Shown here one piece after another: positions 32,525 through 45,014 of a stretch of DNA of 64,000 nucleotides. The notes beneath the pieces were generated by a model that saw only the letters and a list, made by a program, of their open reading frames with translations, made no database searches and was not told the DNA's origin. How positions within the stretch are numbered: the stretch's first letter is position 1; each line of letters opens with the position of its first letter. Both the position numbers and the translations under genes were made by a program. The DNA comes from Delphinus delphis (taxonomy: Eukaryota > Chordata > Mammalia > Artiodactyla > Delphinidae): positions 108,231,893 to 108,295,892 of the forward strand of contig NC_082688.1 of NCBI RefSeq assembly GCF_949987515.2, in the 5' to 3' direction.

Positions 32525-33640
32525 AATAATAGCATATAGATTCCCATGGAAAAACTGCCAAACTCTTTTCGGAGTGGTTGTACCATTTTAGATCCCTACC
32601 ATCAGTGCGTGAGAAATTCAGGTTCTCGGCATTCTGCCCAGCATTTGGTCTTAGTACTGTGTTTTATTTTACATACTGATAGGTGTATAGTGATGTCTCG
32701 TTGTGGCTTTGAGACATTTCCCTAGTAGCTAACGATGCCAAATTTCTTTTCGTGTGCTTACATGCTATGTACATCTTCTCTTTGTGAAATATCTGTTTAT
32801 ATCTTTTGCCCATTTTCTAACTTTTTTCTTTTTTTTTTTGCTGCTGACTTGAAAGTTCTTTGTATATTCTAGATGTAATTCCTTTGTCAGATATGCAGTT
32901 TGAAAATATTACCTACCAGTGTGTAGCTTGTCTTTTCATTCTATTAACAGGGTCTTTCACGGAGCAAAATATTTTTATTTTGATGAAGTCCAGTTTCGCA
33001 AATAATTTTTATGTATCATGCTTTTGATGTTATGTCCAAGGGCCCTGCCCAGCCCTGTGTCCTGAAGATATTCCCCCCGCTTTTTTTTCTAAATGTTTTA
33101 TATTCTAACATTTTATATTTAAATCTCTGATCCATTTTGAGTTTTTTTTGGTTTTTTTTTTTTTAAGCAGAGGTCTTCTTAGAAGCCCATATGATTTAAA
33201 TTTATTTATTTATTTATGGCTGTGTTGGGTCTTTGTTTCTGTGCAAGGGCTTTCTCTAGTTGTGGCAAGCTGGGGCCACTCTTCATCGCGGTGCGGAGGC
33301 CTCTCACTGTCGCGGCCTCTCTTGTTGCGGAGCACAGGCTCCAGACGCGCAGGCTCAGTAGTTGTGGCTCACGGGCCCAGCTGCTCCACGGCATGTGGGA
33401 TCTTCCCAGACCAGGGCCCGAACCCATGTCGCCTGCATTGGCAGGCAGATTCTCAACCACTGCGCCACCAGGGAAGCCCTGAGTTCATTTTTGAATAAGG
33501 TGTGAAGTTTAGGTTGAGTTTCACTTTTTAGCATGTTCGATTGCTCCAGCATCATTTGCTGAGAAGAATATCCTTCCTCCATGGAATTATTTCTGCACCT
33601 TTGTCAAAAATCAGTCAATTTGTGTATAACATAGGACTTT
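32525..33640 (-). mobile_element. Ancient L1 ORF2 region, reversed, split by a SINE
   Basis: tggttgtaccattttagatc, gatgtctcgttgtggctttg, cttttgcccattttctaact, taattcctttgtcagatatg and tgatgaagtccagtttcgca follow the reversed L1 ORF2 3' half. It resumes after the CHR SINE with ataaggtgtgaagtttaggt and ttgctccagcatcatttgct. Many stops and indels show age. Confidence 0.85.
33199..33479 (-). mobile_element. CHR SINE, intermediate form, reversed
   Basis: (atttattt)n, tggctgtgttgggtctttgt, ctctcactgtcgcggcctct, ending ccaccagggaagccct. It is inserted into the old L1. About 55 bp of unexplained sequence (33148-33198) lies between the L1 and the SINE tail. Confidence 0.92.
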
Positions 33641-33889
33641 TATTTTGCTTTATAGTTAAATATATTACATGAGGACTCCCAAGCGCAATCTTTTGGTGAA
33701 ACTAATACGAAAAAAATGAAAAGAGACAATTTGATAAAAATCAAAATGAAGCTCAATAACATTAAATGACCTTGGCTAGGAATACACAGAAAATTATTCA
33801 AAATGAGGAATGGAATCTTATGTAATCTTAACCTCGCCAGCTGAATTAAAACCTAATTTTAAATGAAAAGCTGTATAACCAAACAGCAG

Positions 33890-34125
33890 AGAGCAGGGCT
33901 TTGCAATGGCTTCCATAGTTTAAATCCTGGAGAGGCCCTTTACCAGCCACAGGACCCCGGGGCCCCAGCAACTAAACCTTTCAATTTCTGCGTTTTTCAT
34001 CTTTGAAATATAAGTAATAATCCACATCTCTCCTTGTGCTGCTGTGAGGCTGAATTAATACATGTGAAACACTTAGAATAGCATTTGACATATTAGGAAT
34101 GCAATCAATGTCAGCTATCATGAAT
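33890..34125 (+). mobile_element. MIR SINE
   Basis: gcaatggcttccatagttta, ttcatctttgaaatataagt, aatacatgtgaaacacttag and gcatttgacatattaggaat follow the MIR order. Confidence 0.65.
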
Positions 34126-34360
34126 CAGATCTGACATAAAAAGTGATTATTCTAGTAATGGCATGAGTCAAATCTATCTTTCAGGATGAGCTGTATTAAC
34201 CTTAATCCTAAAGCAGTTTCCCTACTCTAAGTTCATTTCTTCCTTGTAAAATGGGATGGTTGCAAGGAACAAATGAGCTAAAGTAGCAGGAGATTGTATT
34301 ACCATGGTCAGTTACTGCTTTAGTAAAGACTACTCCTAAGATTTAAAATACTGGTTGTCA

Positions 34361-35240
34361 CAATGAGGTATCACCTCACACCGGTCAGAATGGCCATCAG
34401 CAAAAAACCTGCAAACAATAAATGCTGGAGAGGGTGTGGAGAAAAGGGAACTGTCTTGCACTGTTGGTGGGAATGTAAATGGATACAGCCACTATGGAAA
34501 CTAGTATGGAGGTTCCTTAAAAAACTAAAAATAGAGCTACCATACGACCCAGCAATCCCACTACTGGGCATATACCCTGAGAAAACCATAATTCAAAAAG
34601 AGTCATGTACCACAATGTTCATTGCAGCACTGTTTACACTAGCCAGGACATGGAAGCAACCTAAGTGTCTGTCCATCGACAGATGAATGGATAAAGAAGA
34701 TGTGGCACATATATACAATGGAATATTACTCAGTCTTAAAAAGAAACAAAATTGAGTTATTTGTAGTGAGGCGGATGGACCTAGAGTCTGTCATACAGAG
34801 TAAAGTAAGTCAGAAAGAGAAAAACAAATACCATATGCTAACACATATATATGGAATTAAAAAAAAAAAAAAGTGGTTCTGAAGAACCTAGGGGCAGGAC
34901 AGGAATAAAGACGCAGACGTAGAGAATGGACTTGAGGACACGGGGAGGGGGAAGGGTAAGTTGGGACGAAGTGAGAGAGAGGCATGGACATATATACACC
35001 ACCAAATGTAAAATAGATAGCTAGTGGGAAGCAGCTGCATAGGACAGGGAGATCAGCTCGGTGCTTTGTGACAACCTAGAGGAGTGGGTTAGGGAGGCTG
35101 GGAGGGAGGGAGACGCAAGAGGGAGGGGATATGGGGATATATGTGTACGTATAGTTGATTCACTTTGTTATACAGCAGAAACTAACACACCATTGTAAAG
35201 CAATTATACTCCAATAAAGATGTTAAAAAAATAAAATAAT
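34361..35240 (+). mobile_element. Young 5'-truncated L1 with target duplication
   Basis: The insert of 880 bp holds the ORF2 C-terminus (34363-34686, ending [13 protein letters not shown]) and the full 3' UTR with aataaag and an A-rich tail. The target duplication aaaatactggttgtca / aaaatactggttatca (34345-34360, 35241-35256) has one mismatch. Truncation removes the promoter, ORF1, the endonuclease and almost all of the reverse transcriptase, so it cannot move. Confidence 0.96.
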
Positions 35241-35259
35241 AAAATACTGGTTATCATCA

Positions 35260-36530
35260 TTTACTGTTATCAATAATATCAAGTGTTTCTGGAGCCCTGA
35301 TGTGTATAGAAAGTACTGTGGTGGCTACTAGGGTTAAAAAGCAATAAAAGCAGTCATTATGCTAGATTGCATCTTACAGTTCACAGGCAAAAGTAGGCCA
35401 TTCAAAATAGAAAAGGGAGGGAAGCTACAGCTCCCAGAGGCTTATGAGACTAACCAGGTTCATATCCATCAAGCCCAAATGTGGCTGGAGGGCTGGGGAA
35501 TTTCAACTCCAGCAACTCTATTGACCTAGTTTTTAAAGACAGGACCAACTTTGTGCAAAACTCATGCAAATGAAGTTTCTCTGCTCTCCTAAGAGAGAGA
35601 AACACAGATTAAGGAAATCTCCAGCTACAGAAGCGCAGCAGAGTTTGATCAACTTAATTAGCGTACGTGAGAATTAATCATCGACAAAGAAAATTCTGTA
35701 TGGTGCCTTCAAGCACTGCGGATACTTATTTCTCATGAAGATAATGACCTAATACATAATAGTATTTTTTAAATATATCATTATTTTGAAAGAAAGGTAG
35801 CACAGGCTGCTTGTCTGCAAGTGCTTGGAACCTCTGGTAACATCCTAAGGTGAGTCAAATCACTCACTGCTCCCACCACCGCTGCCTCCTAACAATGCAC
35901 CGATTTTCAGCAAATAGAGTGGCATCTTGCTGATTCAGCCCACCTCACTGATGGCAAATACCTCCCTCATCCAGAGAAGCCAGCGGTCTCAGAGAAGCCA
36001 ACGGAACTCATTGTAAGCAAAGCCATAGCCCGCTCAGGGGAGCAGTCGCTGCAACAAAAGCATAAGTGGCTTAGCAAGTTTGGATTGAAAAAAAAAGGTT
36101 GTTCGTATTCTTGCAATAAGTAAGTAGATTCAACTTGGAAATCAACGTCTCCTCTTGACCTTATAACATCACTCTCTCCATCCTAGTCTATTAACTTTTT
36201 TTTGAAAAGTCATAATAACACTGTACTTTTTCCTATGGATTAATTTGTTGTGTATTTAGTATTTTGAAGACAAGAAGTTTTAGCATTGTTATTTATTTAT
36301 TTATTTTCAGGATCATGTCCCCGTCTTTTCAAAAGAAAGTCCCAGTAACATAGCCAAGACTGGAATGGCTCCCTGAAGCTGAACCATTTTCAACATGGGA
36401 GCAGGAAAGAGAATTCACTCAGTGGCGCAGTGCAAACTGAACTGTCCTGAAACACTTTGGGAGTGACCTGAAATGCCCGTGCATCTGTTTCCTTTGATCA
36501 GTGACAGCCTGTCTCTCTTTTTCTTTTCCA
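35260..36530. other. Unassigned sequence
   Basis: No element or gene is recognised. A short (attt)n run lies near 36290. Confidence 0.5.
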
Positions 36531-38625
36531 CCTAAATATAGTTTATGGACCTGAGGAAGCGTGATCATAACCAATTTGGAGGGAGAAGGGATGTAGGAAT
36601 TGGATCCAAGATTGCTGTTTTTCTGTGGGATGAAGGGGTATTGTTTGTCTTTGGCATTTTGAAAATAGCTCGTAAAGCAAGAGAAGGGACCAGCTTCAAC
36701 CAAGGGCGTGTGGGCGTTTTACTGCAATATCATCACAGGACTGTCCATGGGTGAAGGTTGCTCACGACAGTTAAGACTTACACTGTTGCAGCTGGCTCAG
36801 TCTGGAATTGTTCTGAATGTGAGCTTCTCCCACACCTCCAATTCTAATTACAAAGACTGTCAGATGAGGAATCAGGAGCCTGGAGCAAAATTCAGCGGGG
36901 AGATCTCAGAGAAGAAGGGAGGAAAGCAGGCTAAATAAAAGACAGAACATCACTGGATGCAGGAAGAAAAGTTTTCCCTGAATAAAATTTTTTAAAATGA
37001 CAACACTTGACTTTATAGTTGAAGTGGCAAAGAACAGACCGGCGAATTATAACTTTAAAAATACCTGTGTGAGAATGCTGCAAAAATAGTTTTATAAGGC
37101 ATCTCCATTTAGAGAATATTATATCATCGTGATCCCTGGTAGAGCAATTTTACTTTTCTGTTCTGAAGACCATGTAGGCGAGAATCATAGATCCACAGGG
37201 ATGTATTTGACTTAGGAAAGGTCAAGCTGAGGTAGCGTAGGTGAACAAAGAAGATCTGGAATACGATTGGTTTAAGGGGAAGGTTTTCGATTAGATGTTA
37301 AAAATAACTGCCCGGTAATGGAGCCAACTTCGAACCAATGTGACTCTTTCCTAGTGTCTTTATAAATTGGTGTAAGTCATGTGCCATGTGGGAGTTCATC
37401 TGACCCTTGGTGAGCTGGGTAAACCTGGACTTGAACCCTACATTTCCACTTGTTGAAGAAGTCCAAAGTCATTCTATGACCGTTGGCGAATGTCTGGACA
37501 TTTGCTCTCTCATGGCTTCCTGGGCTCTTGTCCCACACAGGCTGACTGGGTGCCCCCTCCTACTGACCTGGATATCAAACTGCTCCTGTATTGTCTGCCT
37601 CAAAATTTGAACCAAAGCATTTGTAAACATGTGATTTTACTGATGATCGGAAAGGTTGGGGGACAAAAACACATCACTTATTATATTGCCCTGTTCTCCA
37701 GGCCCATTTTTACTGCTCAGCACCAGAAGTTTCTCTCCTGGCTTTTTCTCTGCAGCACCTGCTCCTCTGTTTGGCTGGCTTGTCTCTCCTCTTCTGCCCA
37801 CCTCTTTACTCCCTCTCCCCCGACCCTGTCCTTCTCGCTAGGAAACAGCACATTCTTCCCTTACCTCATGCCTAGCAACCTCCCTGGCCTCTGAGGTCAC
37901 CAGCTGGAGTACTCCCAGCATTTATGAACTTGTTTTCTGAGCAGAAAGGGCTCATAGAGAAGAATTCTGGACCAAATGTTAGGATAATATTTCCTAACTG
38001 GATTATGTTACGTCTGTATTTGAATGAAAGACATTTGGTGTGGTGATGTTGAAAATCATTAGAATGGGACGCATGACTTCTCAACAGTTTATCCCATTTA
38101 ATCCTTAGCAAGTGTAGGGAAGGAAAAACTTTTCCTCTACCCTCCTGGGCTCAGTAACTGAGAACCTGTAGTGCACTTACTGGTTTAGACATATTCCACT
38201 ACTAGACTGTAATCTTCTCGCACAATTGTTTTCTCAAAAAATATTTCTGGAATAATGAAGTAAGTAGCAATCTTATTTTAGTGAAATTACTAAAGAAAAC
38301 GCCTCAGTTTTCCTCTATAGGCTTAATATTCAACCAAAGTCGTCGGTTGAATGAATCAGAATGAGTTGATCTTGAGTCCAAATGGAGGAGTATGTCTATC
38401 TCATACTCTTACATTCATGTTTCATTGTGTTATCAACTTACCCCCAAGGAATGTGAATCCTCATTATTTAGTAATAATTTTTCCCTAAATCCTGTCATAT
38501 GCTCCCATAGCCACAAAAACGGTCTGCGTTGGTTGGGTTAGACCAATTTGTCTTCACAATAATTTCCTTGATTGATGTGCAGCTCAGAGAAGTAAAGCGA
38601 GCTTCCGAGTTCATCACTATGATTA
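36531..38625. other. Unassigned sequence with one strong acceptor-like site
   Basis: At 36510-36540 a long pyrimidine tract ends in atatag and is followed by a frame open for about 70 codons (core RKRDHNQFGGRRDVGIGSKI) but with no good donor. Another pyrimidine tract ending gcag lies near 37755. Neither is supported further. Confidence 0.4.
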
Positions 38626-38629
38626 TCAA

Positions 38630-38740
38630 AATAATGCTCAGCTTCTCTAGAAAGAGCATCCCTGGTGCCCGCCAGAGTACCTGGGACATAGCTGATGATT
38701 ACTTAAAATGCGCTGAATGAATAAATGAACAAATTAAAGC
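38630..38740 (+). mobile_element. L2/MIR-type 3' end, short
   Basis: gagtacctgggacatagctg, attacttaaaatgcgctgaa and tgaataaatgaacaa resemble the L2 tail cctggcacatagtagg...ttgaatgaatgaa. Confidence 0.4.
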
Positions 38741-38950
38741 ACGAGGGGTTTAACTCCTAAAAATACAAACACTTTTTCATTCATTTAAGCCAATCTGGCC
38801 TCATCCTCCCTGAAACAGTGATAAGAATTAGTCAAAGTCGATCAGAATCAACCCCAAATCTTTGACCAGCTATGAAGGAGAGGAATAGGCAGTTCTCTGA
38901 GTAACTTTTTTCTAAAACAAAGGCCAAAACAGATGGATTATCTACCTGGG

Positions 38951-39077
38951 TCTTTTTTTTTTTTTTTTGGCTGCACTTCCCAGCACGTAGGATCTTAGTT
39001 CCCTGACCAGGGATGGGGCTTTCAGCCCCTGCAGTGGAAGCCCAGAGTCTTCACCACTGGCTCGCCAGGGAAGTCCC
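38951..39077 (-). mobile_element. CHR SINE (CHR-2-like), reversed
   Basis: Poly-T, ggctgcacttcccagcacgt, aggatcttagttccctgacc, ending tcgccagggaagtccc. Confidence 0.9.
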
Positions 39078-39079
39078 TA

Positions 39080-39700
39080 GCTTATCATTTTTAACTGTGG
39101 CCAGTTTCCATAATTTTGACTCCAGACATCTCATCAGTGAACACTTGCCACTAAGTCTTCCTCGTGGGGAGGTTGTTCATCAGCAGAGGACGTGTACCTC
39201 CTCCATCATGCCGCAGGGCACCGGACGACACCTGGGCCACCCCGATGCTTACAAAAAGACCACAAGGAGCTCTCTTACCCGCACCTGATTTTCTGAGCTA
39301 AACTGCGAGGGTTGCAGAGCAAGTGATGAAAACGGAGAAAGGCTGTTGATTAGAAACATTCAGCCCCACCTCACACACAGGAAGCAGAGCTCAGCCTCCT
39401 GCCAACATCATTGCCTTTTCCCCAGGGTGTGCGCTTTGTCTGGGGAACGCGCCCCTCTCAGAGCACCACTGGGAGGAAACGAGTCAGAGCAGGATTCTGG
39501 GCTGACGTTCATCACTGACTTTGATGACCTCTTTCCAAGGCTGGAAAAGACAGCCATGAACAAGGCTTCTCCGGGAAAAGAGAAGCTGCCGCCTTCTGTG
39601 CTTCCCATGCAGACCGTCTTAGCTTAATTCCTACCTCTATTTTTTAAGGTTAGGAATGAGGCTGATTCTTCTCCTGCATCAGAATAATCATAATAGATAC
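39080..39700. other. Unique, CpG-bearing segment with a candidate coding block
   Basis: This is less AT-rich than its surroundings. It contains the candidate exon at 39426-39627. No repeat is recognised. Confidence 0.4.
39426..39627 (+). other. Candidate terminal exon (plus strand)
   Basis: A good acceptor (cattgccttttccccag) ends at 39425. The next frame is open for 66 codons and ends in TAA at 39625-39627. The translation is plausible protein (cores DSGLTFITDFDDLFPRLEKT and NKASPGKEKLPPSVLP). It starts with one base completing a codon, compatible with the end phase of 29059-29319. There is no polyadenylation signal close by and no family match, so it may be chance. Confidence 0.25.
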
Positions 39701-39704
39701 ACCA

Positions 39705-39982
39705 GGGACTTCCCTGGTGGCGCAGTGGTTAGGAATCCGCCTGCCAAGGCAGGGCACACGGGTTCGAGCCCTGGTCCGGGAAGATCCCACATGCCACGGA
39801 GCAACTAAGTCCATGCACCACAACTACTGAGCCCGCGTGCCACAACTACTGAAGCCCGCGCACCTACAGCCCGTGCTCCACAACGAGAAGCCACCGCAAT
39901 GAGAAGCCCGCGCGCTGCAACGAAGACCCAATACAACCAAAAATAAATAAATAAGTAAATAAATTGTAAAAATTAAAAAAAA
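39705..39982 (+). mobile_element. CHR-1 SINE, full length (long form)
   Basis: Head gggacttccctggtggcgca through tail aaataaataaataagtaaat plus A-run. The 13-bp target duplication aatagatacacca is perfect (39692-39704, 39983-39995), so the insertion is fairly young. Confidence 0.96.
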
Positions 39983-39999
39983 AATAGATACACCAAGAG

Positions 40000-41890
40000 A
40001 ATAGGCAAAATTTGGGGCAAACATTTGAATCTGCTGAGAGAAGTCACATTTATGATAACTGGTTAACAACTATTGGCCCCTGGGGGAGGCAAGGAACTCA
40101 AGTGAAGAGCTGTTGTGGGATGAGGTTCTGTCTGCCTTTGACAGACGGAAGAGGATGCTTCAGAGTCTGCCGGGAAAGAAGTACTGTGCTATCCGGCCTC
40201 AGGGGCCACCCTGGCAGGTCCAGACACATGAGCAGCTGACATTTGGTGTGGTGATCAGTACTGATCTTAATCAGTACCTCCAGCTATCTCCAAATGCGTC
40301 CTCTTCCCAGCTGCTGTGGCTCCAATAGCTTCGGTTTTATGTATTTCTTTAAGAACAGATCCCCTGTTATTATCTTGAAATGGAACATCAGAAACACATC
40401 AGTTTTATGTCTCTCACTCATCTGGAGTTCAAAGTATTGCAACAGTTCTGTTTCTTTTCCGTAGGAAATCACAGCAGGTGACCCTGAGGTTTCCCAACTT
40501 GAAGTAAGTGCATTGAACAGTCAGGGGTTTCGAAGATTTAGCTCATGAGCTAAAAGTCCACACTAACCATGTATCGGGTCGGAATGACTTGCTGTTGGAA
40601 AATAAACTGCTATAATAGCTCAGAGCAAACCCTGAGTTTTGTCAAAAATCTGTCACTTTCAATGACGGTGAAGATTGCATTTAAGGAGTCACTCTGCTTC
40701 TGCCTTTGCAGATGTGTTTTCCTCCATGTCCTATAAAATGAATCTGTGGAAGTAATCAAGGAATATCCACTACCCAGTGATGAAATAAAAAGATCACTCA
40801 AGAATTATTAGCTTATTTTTTTTGTTAGATATTAATCAAAAAATTCCAACCTGCTTTATTGATAATTGATATCATCTATTTTGACTTAATTCTTTAATTT
40901 CATTTCTTGGAAACAAGGCACATGATTTTCTCTGTAAAAGTTCAATTACCAGTTGAAACTGCATTAAGTTTTTAAGCTACTGAATTAAATTAGGTGCTTT
41001 GATACAGTAATTGACTGAACAGTTTAACATCAAGCTATAGGAACACGGAGACATTTACAATGAATCACTAGTATTGGCGAAGCCACCCCCCAGCTAACCT
41101 GCAAATAGCAAATCTCAGCTCCCATTTTGTGAAAACTGATGTATTTTCACAACTAAAGTTGCCTCTTTTCTTTTTTCCCCAAATTTTCATCTTAAGGAAT
41201 TAAATCTGAGAAATGGGGGAGGGCCGTGTTTTGAGGAAAGAGGTCACCAAACAGACTCCAAACCCTGAGGTGGGGCAGTAAGGCCTCCTTTGCTCAATTC
41301 CTTCTCTTCACCCACAGTGTCCCCTCACCTGAGAACAGAAATCAGATTTAAAACAAGACAAAACACACAAACAAACAAAAAAACCAGGAAAGGGAATTAA
41401 AATAGCTGCAGCTAAAGCAATAGGATTTTTGAACAGTAGAGAGAAATCACTGGGAAATATTATTTTCCTTGTTGTCAGAAACTTGGGGTCACACAGGAAG
41501 TTGTATCAAGGGGCCTCTGGGATTCAGGGATAAAGCAGGACTAGAAAAAAACATTTGGCAAGAATGTGGGAGGAATCAGGCTGCCACTCAAAAAATTACT
41601 GTCCTTTTATTACTCAAGTGGCCCAAATAGGAAATGGATTCCTCTGATATGTGATAAAGACCTTCACAAGGTTGTAATAGTGGCCAGGTTTCTTGGTTAC
41701 CATTACCGTACCGAGTAGAAACATTTCATTTCAAAGATATTTTCCCGACTGTCTTAAATCCTGTGTGTAAAGAGGAAGCAAAAAAAGAAGAGAAAAACAG
41801 AAAACGGTAAGCTAGGCCACAAGGGTAAAAAAGACAAAAAACAAAATGGTCTGTGTATGTACAGAGCACACAGTCTTTGGAGGAAAATAT
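40000..41890. other. Unassigned, with splice-like signals
   Basis: There are strong plus-strand acceptors at 40144 and 40464, and a third pyrimidine-rich one at about 40711. The segment 40145-40213 is open in all three frames and CpG-bearing. Otherwise the DNA is AT-rich and unassigned. Confidence 0.35.
40465..40503 (+). other. Candidate 39-nt exon with consensus splice sites
   Basis: It is bounded by a strong acceptor (gttctgtttcttttccgtag) and a perfect donor (gaa|gtaagt). It is 39 nt, a multiple of three, and open in two frames (EITAGDPEVSQLE, or KSQQVTLRFPNL in phase 2). A small exon of this quality is uncommon by chance, but no neighbour exon is proven. Confidence 0.3.
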
Positions 41891-42204
41891 TATAAAAATA
41901 AATTAAAATGTAACATGGTAAATGCTATTACAGAGATGCAGATAAAACGCGGTTGGAGGACAGGGCAAGGTCGGAATCCTCACGGCATTTGAGATGGGAA
42001 TTGAAGAAATAACAGCAGTTTTCCAAGAAGCAAGAAAAATGCAAGTGTGGTGTTCCAGTCAGGAAGAGCAGTGCTGCAGGCTGGCATTTACAGGATGAGA
42101 CAGTCAATGAGAGAAGAGTATACAGTGCATGGCAGATACAAACGCAAGAGAGGCTGCCAAGTCTGCGAGGAGCCAGAGCAAAAGGCCCTTCTCCCAGCCT
42201 GCCC

Positions 42205-42405
42205 AGGCAGTGCTTCTGCAGCTTTCACTTGGATCTGAATCACCTAGAGGAGAGCTTGATCCGTCACAGGGCAGGGGAACTAAGAGTTTTGCTTTCGGTA
42301 GGTCGGTGGGAGATGGGGGATTAGATGGGGCGTTTGGATTAGAGGTGAGGCAAGACTTTGCTAATTCTGCAGAGCCAGGGACCACCCTGCCATGTAACAC
42401 TGAGA
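42205..42405. mobile_element. MER5-like hAT-Charlie remnant
   Basis: cagtgcttctgcagctttca, cttggatctgaatcacctag and the far end gagccagggaccaccctg resemble the MER5 pattern (cagtggttctcaa...gaatcacct...gagaaccactg). It is old, with edges not exact. Confidence 0.5.
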
Positions 42406-42597
42406 TCAGGTGTTCTGACTGCATCCTGAGGGCGATGGAGCGACCACAATGACAGACCATAGAGCACTATGAATGGAGAGACATGTGTATCATTGGCTTT
42501 GGTTTACTGTGTGGCGTATTGCCCAAGTATGAAAGTCTGGTAATGGGAAAATCAATACGGGATTACTAAATATTCTAATTGAGAGATGAACAAAAAT

Positions 42598-42679
42598 CTC
42601 AGTTCCCTGACCAGGGACTGAACCTGGCCACGGCAGTGATTGTGTCGGATCCTAACCACTAGATCACCAGGGAACTCCC
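42598..42679 (-). mobile_element. CHR SINE head only, reversed
   Basis: cagttccctgaccagggact, gattgtgtcggatcctaacc, ending tcaccagggaactccc. Only the tRNA-related part remains. Confidence 0.85.
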
Positions 42680-42936
42680 GAGAGCTTCCTATCCTGGTAG
42701 AAACTGAAATAAAGAAGAATGGCAAAGAAATATGTCTTAGGTAGAAGCAATAGGATTGGACATCCTCTTGGATTGGAGAGTCGCCATAAAGAAAGAAATG
42801 AGGAAGGACAAAGTAAGTCTTAGCCCAGGAGAACAGGAGCATAATAGAGGCATTAACAGAAGCATAGAATATAAAACACTGGAGCAGGTCTCAAGAAGGA
42901 GGGATACTGTGACTTCTATTTCCAGCAATATTGCTT

Positions 42937-43133
42937 TTTTTTTTCAAGATATTTTTTGATGTGGACCATTTTTAAAGTCTTTATTGAATTTGTTACAATA
43001 TGGCTTCCGTTTTGCGTTTTGGTTTTTTGGCTGTGAGGCACGTGGGATCTTAGCTGCCCGACCAGGGATCAAACCTGCACCCCCTGCACTGGAAGGCGAA
43101 GTCCCAACCACTGGACCGCCAGGGAAGTCCCCG
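42937..43133 (-). mobile_element. CHR-2-like SINE, reversed, with target duplication
   Basis: It contains aaagtctttattgaatttgt, gttttttggctgtgaggcac and the head ending accgccagggaagtcccc. The 13-bp duplication agcaatattgctt flanks it perfectly (42924-42936, 43134-43146). Confidence 0.95.
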
Positions 43134-43204
43134 AGCAATATTGCTTTATAGATAATTTAAAAAACATCCTGTACAATGCTGGATTAAAAAACAAATCCTT
43201 TTTA

Positions 43205-43500
43205 GGGCAGTGAAAATACCCTATCTGATATTATAATGATGGATACATTTCACTAGACATTTATGCAAACCATAGAATGTACAACCCACAGAGTGGATCC
43301 TAAGGTCAACTACGGACTTTGGGTGATTACGACATGTCTATGTAGGGTCATCCTTGGTAAAATGTACCATATGGTGAAGGATGTTGATAACAGGGGAGAC
43401 CGTGCATGTGTGGGGCGGGGGGTACATGGGAATCTCTGTACTTCCCTCTCAATTTTGTTGTAAGCCTTAAGCTGCTCTAAAAAATATATAAAGTCTTTTG
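43205..43500 (+). mobile_element. Ancient L1 (L1M-type) 3' end
   Basis: gactttgggtgattacgaca, ggtgaaggatgttgataaca, gtacatgggaatctctgtac and gctctaaaaaatatataaag match the old L1 3' UTR end in order. Confidence 0.6.
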
Positions 43501-43504
43501 AAAA

Positions 43505-44800
43505 AAACAAATCTTTTTGACATTTAGGAAGGCACACAGTGTCTGACACTGCTCAAAGATTAAATAGGATAAAAAAAAAAGATTAAATGGAATACAGAAC
43601 AAATCTTAGATTTGGCAGCCGGAGATCATTCATTATCTTCCTCGTGAAAGTAGTTTCCCTCAACGGGGAGAGAAGAAGCCCAACTGTAATCAGTTGAGGG
43701 GAGCCTGGAAGTTCAGAACGTGGGCACACCAAGTGTGGCTGCACTCCTGAGAAACGTGATCGTGAAGAGAAGGGAGGTTACACGAACTTGGTGGAATGTT
43801 TGGATCGAGAGAAATTGGTGGTGGTTGTTTAAGGATAAGAGGAATTTTTAGCCTGTTTGCAGGCAGATGCCAATGGAAAGGAAAGGTCCAAAATTCTTGA
43901 GATTGGCTACAACTGGTCAAGCAAGGCCCACAAGTAGGCAGGAAGTATTAAGAGATGTCAGCCAGAGGATGTTCCGTTTTCCTCTTTCTTCCATATCAGT
44001 AAGAGCTAAATAATTGTCACTGATGACACTTTTTGAGTAAGTATTGGATGTGAATCTCATGTTACCAGCTGAGTTGCACCTGCTCTATTTATTTTCATTA
44101 TTTTTTTTAATAAATCAACTTAATTTCAGTTTCCAAGCCCCACTGGGCTATTGTGAAACTTACTGGTCCTTCTGAGAGTCTTTCCCTGCCCCACCCAGAG
44201 TCCTGCTCTGGTTCTGGGGTCACGTGAAATGATATTACAGGCTCTGGCCATCTGCGACCATCCTCCCAATGACGAGAGTGATCCCCTGAGCCTGTCGGTG
44301 TGCCTCCTTTAGCTCTGGCCGATCTTTACTATTCTTCCTCATCCTTAGGAGTCCACTGTGATCCTGTCCAGGCCCCCCTGCCCGAGGTTCTGTGAGGCCC
44401 CTCCTCTTGGGGGGTCTTCCCAGCTTTTCAGGCTCTGCCCCGAAGCATGCAGACCCCTCTGCTCTCAGGATTCACAGCCCCCTCCTCCTCTCCCTCTGCT
44501 TGGGGACCTTCTGTGTCCTCTGGAGGAGCATGTGTTCCTTTATGTTTTTTCAAGGCAATCTATCTCTGTCTTCAAATTACAACCTCTCCCCCCGCCCCTG
44601 CCCCACCTCACTTCCTGCTTCCTTCGAAACCTAAATTCTCGGAAGGTTTGAGCCTTTGAAGAAATAAAAGAACGATTTTCAAGCCAGTTGCACTTTTCTG
44701 TCCTGCTCTAAATTGCTTGAAATGTTGGTGTGGTGGGTGGAGGACCGAAAGAAAGTAGAAGATACAGAGGGGAGATCAGTCATACACACGCAAGCACACA
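43505..44800. other. Unassigned sequence
   Basis: Relatively C-rich at 44150-44640, with overlapping plus-strand open frames of 70-97 codons but no splice or family support. A possible polyadenylation signal (gaaataaaag) follows at about 44660, which would fit a retrocopied 3' UTR, but no poly-A tail is seen. Confidence 0.35.
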
Positions 44801-44804
44801 TGCA

Positions 44805-45010
44805 CATCGTGTGCCAGCACATATGCCAAACATTTTACATGCATTGGCACATTTAAACCTCATACAACCACACGAGAGAATATTATCTCCATTTTACAAG
44901 TGAGAAAACTGAGCCTTTGGGAGATTAAGTTATTTGTCCAGGTTTTAAAAAAATAGTACATGATAAAAGTAAGAATTCAACTAAAAAGCCTCTTCCCCAA
45001 AACCACCCAA
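44805..45010 (-). mobile_element. MIR SINE, reversed
   Basis: ccaaacattttacatgcatt, tccattttacaagtgagaaa and ctgagcctttgggagattaa are the reversed MIR core. Confidence 0.8.
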
Positions 45011-45014
45011 TTAA

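Noticed and set aside
44100..44680. Retrocopied 3' UTR ending in gaaataaaag
   Set aside because: No poly-A tail or target duplication is visible, so the signal may be chance.
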